Source of the DNA: Lonepinella koalarum
Lineage (GTDB): Bacteria; Pseudomonadota; Gammaproteobacteria; Enterobacterales; Pasteurellaceae
DNA: 64,000 bases
Reading direction: 5' to 3'
Assembly: GCA_030525745.1 (NCBI GenBank)
Contig: JAUNED010000005.1
Location: 35,826-99,825 of the forward strand
Shown: one piece after another, positions 42,241-52,802 of the stretch
How the letters are laid out: every line of letters begins with the position of its first letter
How positions within the stretch are numbered: position 1 is the first letter of the stretch
The notes under the pieces: model-generated
Told to the model about the DNA's origin: nothing
Databases searched by the model: none
The model's input: the letters and a program-made list of their open reading frames with translations, nothing else
Position numbers and translations under genes: made by a program

Positions 42241-42398
42241 CATGAAGCTCCGAAAATCGCTTATTTTCCCACTTCCCAATCAAATTTTCGTCACCTAAAT
42301 CCTATAATTCAAATAAACTAGGACATTATCAGCTTCATTAGAATTATCTACAGACCCTACCTATTTGATTACAAACCTGCTAAAATAACGCCATTCCT

Positions 42399-42484
42399 GC
42401 TTCGGTGGTGGAATTGGTAGACACGCTGTCTTCAGGTGGCAGTGTCCTTAGGATGTGCGAGTTCGAGTCTCGCCCGAAGCACCA
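42399..42484 (+). tRNA. tRNA-Leu (anticodon CAG)
   Basis: An 86-base class II tRNA. Acceptor arms GCTTCGG and CCGAAGC pair fully, CCA is encoded, the D arm has GGTAGACAC, the anticodon loop reads TTCAGGT between CTGTC and GGCAG, a long variable arm follows, and the T loop is GTTCGAGTCTC. The anticodon CAG reads CUG. Confidence 0.95.
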
Positions 42485-42682
42485 AATGCATTCCCATTGT
42501 GTTGCTCAAAAAACAAAATGCGTTTCCTTAGGGAATTTTTTCTTGCTTCACTGTCACAATAAAATACTAATGTTGTCAGTGCTTTTTCAAAACACTTTAT
42601 TTCTTTACCGCACTTTTATAATACAATGCACTTTACAGTCTATTTTATTGCTAAACGTGCGCTTACTAACGAAAAAATAACC

Positions 42683-44653
42683 ATGATGAAAACATTCTTT
42701 TTTCGGATTTCAAAATTCTATTTACTACTGTTATCTCTTCCAGTTCAAGCAGATCAATTGACTGAACAGCGAAATACTTACCAAAAAATCAATCAAATTT
42801 TGACGATTTCGACCAATGAAAACAGTCGAATATTAGCTAAAAAACTCTTGGCTGAATTACAAACATATCCGCTTTATCCTTATGCAGAATACCGCTTATT
42901 AAATGCCGAACCAGAATTACAAAGCCAACAAATACAAATTGTGACTGAAAAATATGCCTCTTTGCCTTTTTTAACCACGTTGAAAAAAAAATGGCGAAAA
43001 CAATTACAGCAAAAACAAGATTGGAAAACCTTACTTAACCAAGCTGATTTATTACCTCAAGATCAAGCAAGCCAATGTTTACTATGGCAAGCCAAAGCAC
43101 TGACAGCCGAAACATCCGAAAAAATCACCGCACTTTTTGCAGAAAACCAAAATGCACTCACCCAATTATGGCTGACCGGAAAAAGTTTACCCAGTGAATG
43201 TGATGCTATTTTATCCACTTGGCAACAACAAACAGGCTTTAATGACGAATTATTAAAGCAGAGAGCCTTACTTTCATTTGAAGAAAATAATATTCCATTA
43301 TTGACACATTTACAGAACATCTCACCGGAAGGATCACTTAAAACATGGATTGGAGAACTCAAAACCTTACTTGATTCTCCCACAGAATTAGCCAATCCAA
43401 ATCATCTGTTTTATGGAAAAAAATTAACTGCTACCGAACAGGATAAACGAATATTTAACAGCATTATTCCACAATTCATCAAAACCTTTCAAAAAGCAGA
43501 TATTATTGGTTACTTCAATATCATTGAAGATTGGGCAAACCATATTGGCCTCAACAAGGCAGAAAATAATACATGGAAAAAAGCCTATATAACCCGTTTT
43601 TTTGATACCGAAGATACCAATATTCAAGAATGGCGCGATTTAATATTATATGACTTAAAAGATGATCAGCTCACTGAACGTCGTCTACGTCATGCTATTC
43701 GGCAAAAAGCAAAAATCACACCTTGGTTATCCCAACTCTCCAAAGAAGCTCAACAAAAAGACGAATGGCAATATTGGCTGGCAAAAGTCGATACAAACAA
43801 AACTCATGAAATTTTAACCGCACTTTCAAGCAAACGTAGCTTTTGGGGAATATTGGCTGCACAAGAATTAAATCAAATGTATCAGCCGGAAATGCAAAAA
43901 TTGGCCTCTACAGAACAAAATATCACTCTAGAATCGAACGTTAAAGCAGCCTTAGCTCGTATTGCCGAATTACGTTATTTTCAAGATTGGAGTAATCTGA
44001 ATAGCGAATGGAAAGCCTTGTTAGAATCGGCAAATTTCGAGCAAAAATTGCAATTGGCCGATTATGCCCATAAACAAGGTTGGTTTGAATTGGGGGTAGA
44101 AGCGACTATTCAGGCAAAGGCTTGGGACTATCTAAGTTTACGGCTACCAAATGCTTATCAAGATTGGTTTGATCTTCATTTAAAAGGAAAAAAAATCCAC
44201 CGCACTTTTGCTATGGCTATCGCCCGTCAAGAAAGTGCTTTCCGCCCGAATGTATCCTCTTCTGCAAATGCAAGAGGATTAATGCAGCTTTTACCGACGA
44301 CCGCAAAACAAACGGCACAAAAAGCTAAATTACCTTACAAAGATGACATCCAACTCTTTGACCCTTTTGATAATATTATGCTGGGCACAACACATTTACA
44401 GGAATTATATGATAAATTTGGTGATAATCGAATCCTCATCGCAGCCGCTTATAATGCCGGTACTCATCGAGTAGAACAATGGTTGGCCAAATCGCAAGGT
44501 AAACTTAATATGGCTGAGTTTGTCAGTAGCATTCCCTTTTTTGAAACCCGCGGCTATGTGCAAAATGTCCTGGCCTATGATGTCTATTACCAAATTTTGC
44601 AAAAAACGCCTCAGCAATTATTTTCCAAAGAGGAATATAATCGGTTATACTAG
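42683..44653 (+). CDS. slt: Soluble lytic murein transglycosylase
   Basis: A 656-residue periplasmic enzyme that cuts peptidoglycan between N-acetylmuramic acid and N-acetylglucosamine, making 1,6-anhydro ends. It has a signal peptide (MMKTFFFRISKFYLLLLSLP), a long helical superhelix region and a C-terminal catalytic domain with the glutamate in IARQESAFRP and a following ARGLMQLLPTTAKQ motif. The start at 42683 or 42686 is set by the signal peptide. Four uptake cores lie within it. The slt-trpR order is conserved in this family. Confidence 0.92.
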   Translation: MMKTFFFRISKFYLLLLSLPVQADQLTEQRNTYQKINQILTISTNENSRILAKKLLAELQTYPLYPYAEYRLLNAEPELQSQQIQIVTEKYASLPFLTTLKKKWRKQLQQKQDWKTLLNQADLLPQDQASQCLLWQAKALTAETSEKITALFAENQNALTQLWLTGKSLPSECDAILSTWQQQTGFNDELLKQRALLSFEENNIPLLTHLQNISPEGSLKTWIGELKTLLDSPTELANPNHLFYGKKLTATEQDKRIFNSIIPQFIKTFQKADIIGYFNIIEDWANHIGLNKAENNTWKKAYITRFFDTEDTNIQEWRDLILYDLKDDQLTERRLRHAIRQKAKITPWLSQLSKEAQQKDEWQYWLAKVDTNKTHEILTALSSKRSFWGILAAQELNQMYQPEMQKLASTEQNITLESNVKAALARIAELRYFQDWSNLNSEWKALLESANFEQKLQLADYAHKQGWFELGVEATIQAKAWDYLSLRLPNAYQDWFDLHLKGKKIHRTFAMAIARQESAFRPNVSSSANARGLMQLLPTTAKQTAQKAKLPYKDDIQLFDPFDNIMLGTTHLQELYDKFGDNRILIAAAYNAGTHRVEQWLAKSQGKLNMAEFVSSIPFFETRGYVQNVLAYDVYYQILQKTPQQLFSKEEYNRLY

Positions 44654-44654
44654 T

Positions 44655-44674
44655 CGTACTAGTTTAATAGTATC
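44655..44674 (+). promoter_or_regulatory. TrpR operator upstream of trpR
   Basis: CGTACTAGTTTAATAGTATC lies two bases after the slt stop and 25 bases before trpR. Its core ACTAGTTTAATAGT matches the trp operator ACTAGTTAACTAGT at 12 of 14 positions, so TrpR most likely represses its own gene. Confidence 0.8.
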
Positions 44675-44699
44675 ATTATTCAAAAAGGAGACTATAACA

Positions 44700-45002
44700 A
44701 TGTATGTTAGCCGCAATATGCCACAATGGAATGCCTTTGTTACCCTTTTAGGGCAAGCATTTGAACAAGGAAAAACCGAAGAGTTTTTAACCTTATTGCT
44801 CACTCCGGATGAAAGAGATGCTGTGGGGCTGCGTTTACAAATTGTGGCTCAATTATTAGATAAAAAACTATCTCAACGAGAAATTCAGCAAAACCTGAAC
44901 ACTAGTGCGGCGACTATCACAAGGGGATCTAATATGATTAAACTTATGGATCCTGATTTTATGCATTGGATCAAACAACAACTTGATGCACAACATGGCT
45001 AA
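44700..45002 (+). CDS. trpR: Trp operon repressor
   Basis: A 100-residue tryptophan-dependent repressor. The helix-turn-helix lies in LSQREIQQNLNTSAATITRG near residues 66-85. The start at 44700 follows GGAG; the frame is open 60 codons further inside slt but that is a shadow. A trp operator precedes it. Its stop lies inside the start of mtgA, so the two are coupled. Confidence 0.94.
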   Translation: MYVSRNMPQWNAFVTLLGQAFEQGKTEEFLTLLLTPDERDAVGLRLQIVAQLLDKKLSQREIQQNLNTSAATITRGSNMIKLMDPDFMHWIKQQLDAQHG

Positions 45003-45714
45003 ATTTCAGCGCTTTCACTGCCTCGTTTCACAAAAAAAACTAAAAAAGTGCGGTCGATTTTTCCTTTCTTTTTTGGTGATATTTTCTGCTTTCACAGTAT
45101 TTTTTCGTTTTGTGCCAATCCCTTTTTCCTCTTATATGGCACAACAAAAAATCGGGCATTGGTTACAAGGTGAAAATTATCCTTTAAATTATCAATGGGT
45201 TAGCTTAGACAATATATCTCCCCATATGCAACTTGCCGTGATTGCAGCTGAAGATCAACGTTTTGCACAACATAACGGGATCGACTGGAAAGCTATTGAA
45301 TCGGCCTTTAAACACAATCAAACATCTGGCCGAACTCGAGGTGGTTCAACGATTTCACAACAAACTATCAAAAATCTTTATCTATGGCACGGACAAAGCT
45401 GGCTACGAAAAAGTATCGAATTACCTATGACACTCACGGTAGAAATGCTTTGGTCAAAACAACGATTGTTAGAAGTGTATTTAAATATTGCCGAATTTGG
45501 GCAGGGTATTTTTGGCGTAGAAGCGGCAAGTCGGCATTATTTTAAAAAATCAGCCAAACAACTAAGCCGACATGAAGCAGCATTACTTGCTGCCGTATTA
45601 CCCAACCCGATTATTTTCCACGCCGACCGCCCAAGTCGTTATGTACAAAAAAAGCAAACGTGGATTTTAAAACAAATGAATCAATTAGGTATGGACTATC
45701 TCAACAAACTTTAG
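44995..45714 (+). CDS. mtgA: Monofunctional biosynthetic peptidoglycan transglycosylase
   Basis: A 239-residue glycosyltransferase family 51 enzyme polymerising lipid II into glycan strands. One membrane helix (FFLSFLVIFSAFTVFFRFV), then AVIAAEDQRFAQHNGIDWKA with the catalytic glutamate, GGSTISQQTIKNLYLW and RKSIELPMTLTVEMLWSKQR. I used the ATG at 44995, which overlaps trpR by eight bases; the ATG at 44986 is a close alternative. Neither has a strong ribosome-binding site. Confidence 0.9.
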   Translation: MAKFQRFHCLVSQKKLKKCGRFFLSFLVIFSAFTVFFRFVPIPFSSYMAQQKIGHWLQGENYPLNYQWVSLDNISPHMQLAVIAAEDQRFAQHNGIDWKAIESAFKHNQTSGRTRGGSTISQQTIKNLYLWHGQSWLRKSIELPMTLTVEMLWSKQRLLEVYLNIAEFGQGIFGVEAASRHYFKKSAKQLSRHEAALLAAVLPNPIIFHADRPSRYVQKKQTWILKQMNQLGMDYLNKL

Positions 45715-45722
45715 GAGGGAAT

Positions 45723-46469
45723 ATGGCTATTTTAGTGACAGGTGCATCTGCCGGTTTTGGGAAATCAATTTGTGAAACCTTGGTTAAAGCAGGTTTTAAA
45801 GTTATCGGTGCAGCTCGCCGTTTAGAAAAATTAGCAGAATTAAAATCTCAGCTTGGTGATAATTTTTATCCATTACAAATGGATGTATCTAAAACAACGG
45901 AAATTGACACCGCACTTTTAAATCTTCCTAATAAATGGCAACAGATTGATTTATTAGTCAATAATGCTGGACTTGCTCTCGGTTTAGAATCTGCCGATAA
46001 AACTGATTTCAACGATTGGCTGACGATGATCAATACTAATATCATCGGCTTGACCTATTTAACCCGACAAATTCTCCCCCAAATGGTCGCTCGCAATCAG
46101 GGGCATATCATTAATTTAGGCTCTATTGCCGGCAACTATCCTTATCCGGGTGGAAATGTCTATGGTGCGACGAAAGCATTCGTCAAACAATTCAGCCTGA
46201 ATTTACGGGCAGATTTAGCAGGGACGGCTGTTCGTGTCACCAATATCGAACCCGGTTTGTGTGGAGGAACAGAATTTTCTAATGTGCGATTCAAAGGTGA
46301 CGATGAAAAAGCAGCTCACCTTTACAAAGGCGCAAATGCCATTCGACCAGAAGATATAGCCAATACGGTATTATGGATTTATCAACAACCACCTCATGTT
46401 AATATTAATCGCATCGAAATTATGCCGGTATCACAAACTTTTGCAGCACTAAATGTCAATCGAATTTAA
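45723..46469 (+). CDS. ydfG: NADP-dependent 3-hydroxy acid dehydrogenase YdfG
   Basis: A 248-residue short-chain dehydrogenase. The nucleotide-binding TGASAGFGKSI motif is at the start, LLVNNAGLALG follows, and the catalytic Ser...YGATK (Tyr and Lys) is at about residues 137-155. It closely follows YdfG, which oxidises L-allo-threonine and 3-hydroxy acids and can act on malonic semialdehyde. The start at 45723 has GGAGG before it. It follows mtgA by nine bases. Confidence 0.88.
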   Translation: MAILVTGASAGFGKSICETLVKAGFKVIGAARRLEKLAELKSQLGDNFYPLQMDVSKTTEIDTALLNLPNKWQQIDLLVNNAGLALGLESADKTDFNDWLTMINTNIIGLTYLTRQILPQMVARNQGHIINLGSIAGNYPYPGGNVYGATKAFVKQFSLNLRADLAGTAVRVTNIEPGLCGGTEFSNVRFKGDDEKAAHLYKGANAIRPEDIANTVLWIYQQPPHVNINRIEIMPVSQTFAALNVNRI

Positions 46470-46496
46470 TTAACGCTATCAACGGAGGTATAGACA

Positions 46497-48437
46497 ATGT
46501 TAAAACGTTTATTAGGGCCAACTTATCCCATTTTCATCTTTTTTATTACAAACTTAGTCCTACTTTCTCTCAGTCGGTTGGCATTAGGGCTATGGCAACA
46601 TGAACGGGTAAATAGCGTATCAGGATGGGGAAATTTATTTTTACAAGGAATACGAGTTGATATTTCCTCATTATGTTGGGTATTTTCTATCGCCATTTTA
46701 TTAGCCTGTTTCGCTGCAGGCAATAATACTTTTGGGCGTATTATACAATATATTATTCGTATATGGCTCACCCTTATCAGTACTTTTCTAGTGTTTATGG
46801 AACTCGCAACTCCAGAGTTTATTAACACTTATGACTTCCGTCCGAATCGCTTATTTATTGAATACTTAATTAATCCTAAAGAAGTATTTACTATGTTGGC
46901 AAACGGGCATTTAGCTGCACTGATTTTAGCTCCGTTATTCACCGCACTTTCTGCCTTAATATTTTGGAAATTAGCACGTAAGGCATCGCAATCATTATAC
47001 TTTCCAAAATGGTATTATCGCCCCATACTGTTTATCTTCATTGGGGTACTTACCTTTATAGGTGCTCGTTCCAGCTTTCAACATCGGGGATTAAATCCAT
47101 CAATGGTCGCATTTTCTTCCGATCCATTGGTTAATTCCTTAGTACTTAATTCCGGCTACTCCGTGCTATTTGCATTACAACAAATGAAAGATGAGAGTAA
47201 ATCCTCAGAAATTTATGGAAAAATGAGCCTAGAAGAGGTGGTTAAAATCTTAAAAGAAGCACGAGGACGATCTGAAAGTGATTATATCTCTTCCGACTTA
47301 CCAACACTGACTCAAAACCAAGCCAGCTACCAAGGTAAGCCAAAAAATTTAGTCATTATTTTAGAAGAAAGTTTAGGTGCTGAATTTGTTGGAAAATTAG
47401 GTGGATTACCTTTAACGCCTAATTTAGATGAACTCAGCCAAGAAGGATGGTGGTTTGAAAACTTATATGCGACCGGCACACGTTCTGTACGCGGTATCGA
47501 AGCGGTTACAGCAGGGTTTACACCAACGCCAGCAAGATCTGTCGTGAAATTAACCAACAGTCAAAACGGTTTTTTCACTATTGCGGAACTTCTTAGCAAA
47601 CAAGGCTATCATACTTCATTTATTTATGGTGGCGAAAAACACTTCGATAATATGGCCAGCTTTTTCTATGGTAACGGTTTCCAACAAATTATTGATGAAA
47701 AAGACTATACCAATCCAACCTTTAAAGCCACTTGGGGCGTAAGTGACGAAGATTTATTCAATAAAGCCAATGAAACCTTCAAAACCTTACATCAAGAAGG
47801 AAAACCATTTTTCAGCTTAGTATTTACCTCTAGTAATCATGATCCGTTTGAATTCCCTGAAGGTAAAATCGCTCTTTATGATCAACCGCAAGCTACTCGA
47901 AATAATGCGGCTAAATATGCTGATTATGCTTTAGGTCACTTCTTTAAACTCGCAAAACAAGCAGATTATTGGCAAGAAACGGTTTTCTTGGTTATTGCCG
48001 ATCATAATTCTCGAGTTTATGGAAACCACCTCGTGCCAATCAATCGATTTAAAATTCCGGCACTGATTATTGGCCAAGGTATTCAACCTAAAAATGATAC
48101 TCGTTTAGTCAGCCAAATTGATATGCCAACAACCCTACTTTCACTCATAGGTGTGAGTGGAACTTATCCAATGCTGGGGTACGACTTAACTCGCCCAGAG
48201 AACCCAAATCGTGCATTAATGCAATTTGACAAAACCATGGCATATATGCGTAATAACGAGGTTGTCATCTTACAAGAAGGGAAACCGGCGGAAGGCTTTA
48301 CCTACTCAACACAGAACGGGACATTAACGCCGGCTGAAGTTCCTGAAATAATGAAAAAACAAGCGCTAGCTTATGCGCTTTGGGGAAGCTACGCTTACAA
48401 ACAAAAACTGTATCGTTTAGAAAATTCTTCCAAATAA
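46497..48437 (+). CDS. LTA-synthase-like membrane sulfatase-fold transferase
   Basis: A 646-residue protein: five membrane helices in the first ~200 residues, then a large periplasmic alkaline-phosphatase-fold domain. [16 protein letters not shown] gives the first metal ligands, [12 protein letters not shown] the catalytic threonine, and [14 protein letters not shown] the last metal ligands. Members transfer phosphoglycerol or phosphoethanolamine to glucans or lipids (OpgB, LtaS, EptA relatives). The donor cannot be told here. It lies 27 bases after ydfG, likely in one unit. Confidence 0.82.
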   Translation: MLKRLLGPTYPIFIFFITNLVLLSLSRLALGLWQHERVNSVSGWGNLFLQGIRVDISSLCWVFSIAILLACFAAGNNTFGRIIQYIIRIWLTLISTFLVFMELATPEFINTYDFRPNRLFIEYLINPKEVFTMLANGHLAALILAPLFTALSALIFWKLARKASQSLYFPKWYYRPILFIFIGVLTFIGARSSFQHRGLNPSMVAFSSDPLVNSLVLNSGYSVLFALQQMKDESKSSEIYGKMSLEEVVKILKEARGRSESDYISSDLPTLTQNQASYQGKPKNLVIILEESLGAEFVGKLGGLPLTPNLDELSQEGWWFENLYATGTRSVRGIEAVTAGFTPTPARSVVKLTNSQNGFFTIAELLSKQGYHTSFIYGGEKHFDNMASFFYGNGFQQIIDEKDYTNPTFKATWGVSDEDLFNKANETFKTLHQEGKPFFSLVFTSSNHDPFEFPEGKIALYDQPQATRNNAAKYADYALGHFFKLAKQADYWQETVFLVIADHNSRVYGNHLVPINRFKIPALIIGQGIQPKNDTRLVSQIDMPTTLLSLIGVSGTYPMLGYDLTRPENPNRALMQFDKTMAYMRNNEVVILQEGKPAEGFTYSTQNGTLTPAEVPEIMKKQALAYALWGSYAYKQKLYRLENSSK

Positions 48438-48471
48438 AAAAAAGTGCGGTAAAATCTACCGCACTTTTTTA
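48435..48471 (+). terminator. Inverted uptake-sequence terminator
   Basis: AAAAAAGTGCGGTA and its reverse complement lie across a few bases, with a T run after, at the stop of the transferase gene and 28 bases before topB. Confidence 0.78.
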
Positions 48472-48499
48472 TGAGCCACCGCCCCAGAGTAATCCAACT

Positions 48500-50413
48500 A
48501 TGCGTTTATTTATCGCCGAAAAACCCAGCCTTGCCAGAGCTATCGCTGATGTGCTACCGAAGCCGCACCAACGTGGTGACGGCTTCATTCGTTGCGGCGA
48601 AAATGACTATGTAACTTGGTGTGTAGGACATTTGTTAGAACAAGCAGAACCTGATGCATATGACCCTCGTTTCAAGCAATGGCGATTAGAGCATTTACCG
48701 ATAATCCCTCAAAAATGGCAGCTGATTCCCCGTAAAGAGGTTGCCAAACAATTGAGCATTGTAGAAAAGCTGATCCATCAAGCTGATATTTTAATTAATG
48801 CAGGAGACCCTGATCGGGAAGGACAATTATTAGTCGATGAAGTCTTTAGTTATGCTAATTTATCAACGGAAAAACGAGAACATATTCAACGTTGCTTAAT
48901 CAGCGATCTCAATCCAAACGCAGTGGAAAAAGCCATCAAAAAATTACAACCAAACCGTAATTTTATTCCACTTGCGACTTCTGCACTGGCACGCTCTCGT
49001 GCTGATTGGCTTTACGGTATCAATATGACACGAGCTTACACCATTCGAGGAAGACAAGCGGGCTATGACGGTGTACTTTCTGTGGGACGAGTACAAACGC
49101 CCGTGTTAGGTTTAATTGTTCGACGTGATTTAGACATCGAGCATTTTCAACCCAAAGATTTTTTTGAAGTCGTGGCTCATGTCAAAACAGAACAAAAAGA
49201 GACCGCACTTTCCTTTACTGCCTTATGGCAACCCAGCAAAGCCTGTGAAGATTATCAAGACGAAGATGGTCGGGTACTTTCCCGTGCTTTAGCGGAAAAT
49301 GTAGTTAAACGCATTACCCAACAACCAGCAACGGTTACAGCTTACGAAGACAAACGTGAAAAAGAAACTGCTCCACTCCCCTATTCCTTATCGGCATTAC
49401 AAATTGACGCAGCCAAACACCATGGCTATTCCGCTCAAGAAGTGTTAGATATTTGCCAAAAATTATATGAAACCCATCGTATAATCACCTATCCTCGTTC
49501 GGACTGTCGTTATTTGCCTAATGAACATTTCAATGATCGCCAATCCGTATTAAAGGCGATTTCCGCACAATCTAACCGATATCAAAAATTACCGGAAATC
49601 TTAGATTTAAATCAAAAAAATCGTTGCTGGAATGATAAAAAAGTTGAAGCTCATCATGCGATCATTCCCACTGCAAAGAGTAAATTAGTCAGCTTAACTA
49701 CTCAGGAAATGCATATTTACAACCTAATTGCCAGACAATATTTAATGCAATTTTGCCCAGATGCAGAATACCGAAAAAGTAAAATTACCCTCAACATCGC
49801 AGGCGGAGCCTTCATTGCTCAGGCCCGAAATTTACACATCGCAGGCTGGAAAACCCTATGGGGAAAAGAAGACGACGATGAACAATCGGAATCTCCCTTA
49901 CCTATAGTCAAAAAAGGCCAACAACTATTTTGTGAGCAAGGCGAAATTCTCAGCAAAAAAACACAACCACCCAAACCTTTTACCGATGCAACCTTACTTT
50001 CGGCAATGACCGGCATTGCCCGTTTTGTTCAGGATAAAGATCTAAAAAAAATCTTACGAGATACCGATGGGCTGGGTACAGAAGCAACCCGAGCAGGTAT
50101 TATTGAATTATTGTTTAAACGGGGATTTTTATATAAAAAAGGTAAAAATATTCACAGTACTGAAGCCGGCAGAATTTTAATTCAAGCCTTACCCGAATCT
50201 GCTACACTGCCCGATATGACCGCACATTGGGAAGCACAGCTTACCGATATCAGTCAAAAACAAGCGACATATCAACAATTTATGACAACATTAGAACATA
50301 TGTTGCCCGAATTGGTACAATATGTAAACTTTACTGCATTACGCCAACTTAGCCAAATCAAACCAACAGATAAACGAAACAACACCAATAAAAAAACGAC
50401 TAAAACAGCATAA
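48500..50413 (+). CDS. topB: DNA topoisomerase III
   Basis: A 637-residue type IA topoisomerase that resolves replication and recombination intermediates. TOPRIM motif [20 protein letters not shown] with [10 protein letters not shown], and the active-site tyrosine in [15 protein letters not shown] lysine/threonine-rich tail ends it, and no zinc-finger cysteines are seen at the end. The start at 48500 replaces an in-frame upstream extension that covers the terminator of the previous gene. Confidence 0.93.
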   Translation: MRLFIAEKPSLARAIADVLPKPHQRGDGFIRCGENDYVTWCVGHLLEQAEPDAYDPRFKQWRLEHLPIIPQKWQLIPRKEVAKQLSIVEKLIHQADILINAGDPDREGQLLVDEVFSYANLSTEKREHIQRCLISDLNPNAVEKAIKKLQPNRNFIPLATSALARSRADWLYGINMTRAYTIRGRQAGYDGVLSVGRVQTPVLGLIVRRDLDIEHFQPKDFFEVVAHVKTEQKETALSFTALWQPSKACEDYQDEDGRVLSRALAENVVKRITQQPATVTAYEDKREKETAPLPYSLSALQIDAAKHHGYSAQEVLDICQKLYETHRIITYPRSDCRYLPNEHFNDRQSVLKAISAQSNRYQKLPEILDLNQKNRCWNDKKVEAHHAIIPTAKSKLVSLTTQEMHIYNLIARQYLMQFCPDAEYRKSKITLNIAGGAFIAQARNLHIAGWKTLWGKEDDDEQSESPLPIVKKGQQLFCEQGEILSKKTQPPKPFTDATLLSAMTGIARFVQDKDLKKILRDTDGLGTEATRAGIIELLFKRGFLYKKGKNIHSTEAGRILIQALPESATLPDMTAHWEAQLTDISQKQATYQQFMTTLEHMLPELVQYVNFTALRQLSQIKPTDKRNNTNKKTTKTA

Positions 50414-50490
50414 AAAGTGCGGTGGATTTTTAATGAAATTTAAAATCCGCTCAAAATTAACACAATAAGTCACAATTTAAATAAAATCTC

Positions 50491-50519
50491 TTGCCAAAAA
50501 GACAAAGTTTCGATAGTAT
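50491..50519 (+). promoter_or_regulatory. secG promoter
   Basis: TTGCCA at 50491-50496 and TAGTAT at 50514-50519 are separated by 17 bases, about 50 bases before the secG start. Confidence 0.6.
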
Positions 50520-50567
50520 TTGCCCGTTTTATTTAATTGCAATTTATCGCAATCGAGAAGAATTCTA

Positions 50568-50900
50568 ATGTATCAAACTTTATTAATTGTTTATTTAATT
50601 GTTTCTATCCTATTAATCGGATTTATTTTAATCCAGCAAGGAAAAGGCGCTGATGCCGGTGCGTCTTTCGGTGCCTCCGGTACAGTATTTGGTTCTGCAG
50701 GTTCAGCTAACTTCTTATCCCGTACCACAGCAATTCTTGCGATAATTTTCTTTGTTACCAGCATCGTTATCGGTAATATCAATTCTCACCGTAACAATGT
50801 ACAACAAGGTAAATTTGATGATTTATCACAAGCAGCCGAGCAATTACAAAAATCAGCTCCAGCTACATTAGAAAACAAAAATACAGATATTCCGCAATAA
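50568..50900 (+). CDS. secG: Protein translocase subunit SecG
   Basis: A 110-residue inner-membrane protein with two helices (LLIVYLIVSILLIGFILIQQ and one near residue 55) around the GASGTVFGSAG loop, as in SecG. It assists SecYE-SecA. The tRNA-Leu(GAG) follows within 20 bases, the same arrangement as in enteric bacteria. The start at 50568 has GAGAAG before it. Confidence 0.94.
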   Translation: MYQTLLIVYLIVSILLIGFILIQQGKGADAGASFGASGTVFGSAGSANFLSRTTAILAIIFFVTSIVIGNINSHRNNVQQGKFDDLSQAAEQLQKSAPATLENKNTDIPQ

Positions 50901-50917
50901 CAATTTATTTAAAAAAC

Positions 50918-51003
50918 GCTCTGGTGGTGGAATTGGTAGACACGCTATCTTGAGGGGGTAGTGTCCATAGGACGTGCGAGTTCAAGTCTCGCCCAGAGCA
51001 CCA
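50918..51003 (+). tRNA. tRNA-Leu (anticodon GAG)
   Basis: An 86-base class II tRNA with acceptor arms GCTCTGG and CCAGAGC, encoded CCA, anticodon loop TTGAGGG between CTATC and GGTAG, long variable arm and T loop GTTCAAGTCTC. GAG reads CUC and CUU. Its 3' part is the likely integration site of the element that follows. Confidence 0.95.
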
Positions 51004-51090
51004 AATTAACTTCCAACACATTCCAAACAATACCAACAAGCCCTTGAAAACACTGACTTCAAGGGCTTTTTCTTTTCCTATACGTTCCGA
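50980..51090 (+). repeat. Left attachment region (attL)
   Basis: The tRNA T arm (GTTCAAGTCTCGCCCAG) and, after 24 more bases, a 70-base block with the hairpin AAGCCCTTGAA/TTCAAGGGCTT at 51038-51068. Both parts recur in the same order at 60869-60960, where 25 bases between them are missing. The hairpin with its T run is also the terminator of secG-tRNA. Confidence 0.78.
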
Positions 51091-51114
51091 TGAGATACAA
51101 TAAAAACCGAAGAT

Positions 51115-51269
51115 TTTAGTTATACGTTTAGTTATACGGTATAACCAAAAACAAAAGCCGTATAACTAAAACTTTATTAAAGCCAGCTCATACAAGGCTT
51201 TAAAGCCTATTTGTCGGTATAACTAAAACTTAATAGCGTATAACTAAAATAAAATCTTCGTATAACTAA
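51115..51269. repeat. Integrase-arm-like repeats, left end
   Basis: TTTAGTTATAC occurs at 51115 and 51127, and inverted GTATAACTAAA at 51160, 51217, 51238 and 51260 (last base changed), plus a weaker copy at 51139. They end 14 bases before the integrase start, as expected for arm sites that also control int. Confidence 0.72.
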
Positions 51270-51283
51270 CACAAGGGGCAAGT

Positions 51284-52531
51284 ATGGCACGCTTAACTAC
51301 ACCGCTAAATAATACACAGATAGAGAAAGCCAAGCCAAAAGAGAAAGAATACACTCTTGCTGACGGCAAGGGGCTTTATTTGCTTGTCAAACCCAACGGG
51401 GCTAAATTGTGGCGGTTTAATTATTACAAGCCATATACCAACCCAAAGAAAAGAGCCTTAATCAGTATTGGAAGTTATCCCGATATATCATTACAACAAG
51501 CAAGGCAAACAAAAGAGGAATATAACGCCTTACTTGCCCGTAATATTGATCCGCAACTTCACAAGCAAGAAATTAAACTCACAGAGCAAAACCGCCTGAT
51601 AAATACTTTTGCTTATGTTGCCGAGCAATGGAAAGCGAGCAAGGAGGGAAGAATAAAAGAAGAAACACTGGCGAAGAGCTGGCGAATTATCGAGATTTAT
51701 TTATTGCCTCAATTAGCTAATATGCCAATAGATAAAATCATACCAGCAATAGTGAAACCTGTTTTAGATGTTCCCTACAAAGCAAACAAGGCTGAAATGT
51801 TTAGAAAGTCTATGAGGTTACTCAATGAAGTTTTAGATTATGCGGTAAATGCGTTATTTATTCTTCCGTTAAATCCTTGTGCCAATATCAAAAAAGCCTT
51901 TGAGCCACCAGCAAGAGGAGAGTTTGCCTATATACCCTTTGAAGAACTGCCCGACTTTCTCGATAAATTACAGAATTCAAATATCAACTTACTAACCCGA
52001 TATTTAATTCAATGGCAACTTTTAACAATGGTAAGGGCTAATGAAGCGGTCACGGCTGAATATACTGATATTGATGAAGATAAAAAACTTTGGACTATTC
52101 CACCTGAAAAAATGAAACAGGGACACGGCGGAAAGCCTCATATAGTACCATTGTCAAAACAGGCTTTATCTCTACTTCAAAAAATTAAAGCACTATCAAA
52201 CGGCAACGGCTATTTATTCCCTAGTACGAGGTCAAAAGAACAGACCATAAACAAGCAATCAGCCAATAAAGCCATTACCGACCAACTAGGCTATAAAAAC
52301 CGCTTAACGGCTCACGGATTGCGAAAAATCGCCAGTAGTTACCTACACGAAAAAGGCGTTTTGCCTGATGTAGTGGAATTGTGTTTGGCTCACACTATCG
52401 GCGGACTGAGAGGCGTTTATAACAAGGCTGAATACTTACCTCAACGCCGTCAAGCAATGCAACTATGGGGCGATTATGTGGGGCAATGTATGACGCAAGC
52501 CACGGCTAAACATTTGCGGATTGTGGCTTAA
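51284..52531 (+). CDS. P4-type tyrosine integrase
   Basis: A 415-residue site-specific recombinase. The N-terminal DUF4102 arm-binding domain starts LNNTQIEKAKPKEKEYTLAD and GLYLLVKPNGAKLWRFNY. The catalytic part has Arg in TMVRANEAVTAEY, HxxR in TAHGLRKIASS, His in CLAHTIGG and Tyr in the VYNKAEYLPQRR region. It integrates into tRNA ends, matching its place beside tRNA-Leu. An uptake core lies at its stop. Confidence 0.92.
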   Translation: MARLTTPLNNTQIEKAKPKEKEYTLADGKGLYLLVKPNGAKLWRFNYYKPYTNPKKRALISIGSYPDISLQQARQTKEEYNALLARNIDPQLHKQEIKLTEQNRLINTFAYVAEQWKASKEGRIKEETLAKSWRIIEIYLLPQLANMPIDKIIPAIVKPVLDVPYKANKAEMFRKSMRLLNEVLDYAVNALFILPLNPCANIKKAFEPPARGEFAYIPFEELPDFLDKLQNSNINLLTRYLIQWQLLTMVRANEAVTAEYTDIDEDKKLWTIPPEKMKQGHGGKPHIVPLSKQALSLLQKIKALSNGNGYLFPSTRSKEQTINKQSANKAITDQLGYKNRLTAHGLRKIASSYLHEKGVLPDVVELCLAHTIGGLRGVYNKAEYLPQRRQAMQLWGDYVGQCMTQATAKHLRIVA

Positions 52532-52802
52532 AGTGCGGTTAAAAAATTGAGAAAATTTGCTTGATACCGTTTTAAAAAATAAAACAATACGAACCAATTA
52601 AAACCCAACTTTCTTGCCTGTTATACTTGAAAACACCTCTATCACTGTAATAAAATACAGCCAACAAGGTTCAATCCGTGCCTATACGGATTTATTCAAA
52701 TTAGCGTGGATAGTGGCGGAGTAGCTACCAAAACGAAAGGAGAAAGCCCTTTATTTCTCTTTCCACGCTCTCACAGTAAAGGGCGGCGTTAAAGGGGCGT
52801 TT
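52532..52802 (+). promoter_or_regulatory. Structured leader ahead of the 305-residue gene
   Basis: A 270-base gap without a gene. From about 52704 GCGTGGA pairs with TCCACGC near 52764, enclosing GGAGAAAGCCC and an A/T-rich run, so a long stem-loop is possible. A purine-rich GGGGCG lies at the start of the next gene. It may be an untranslated leader or a control RNA. Confidence 0.35.

Noticed and set aside
44520..44699. N-terminal extension of TrpR inside slt
   Set aside because: These 60 codons are a shadow of the slt reading frame; TrpR proteins start at 44700 behind GGAG.
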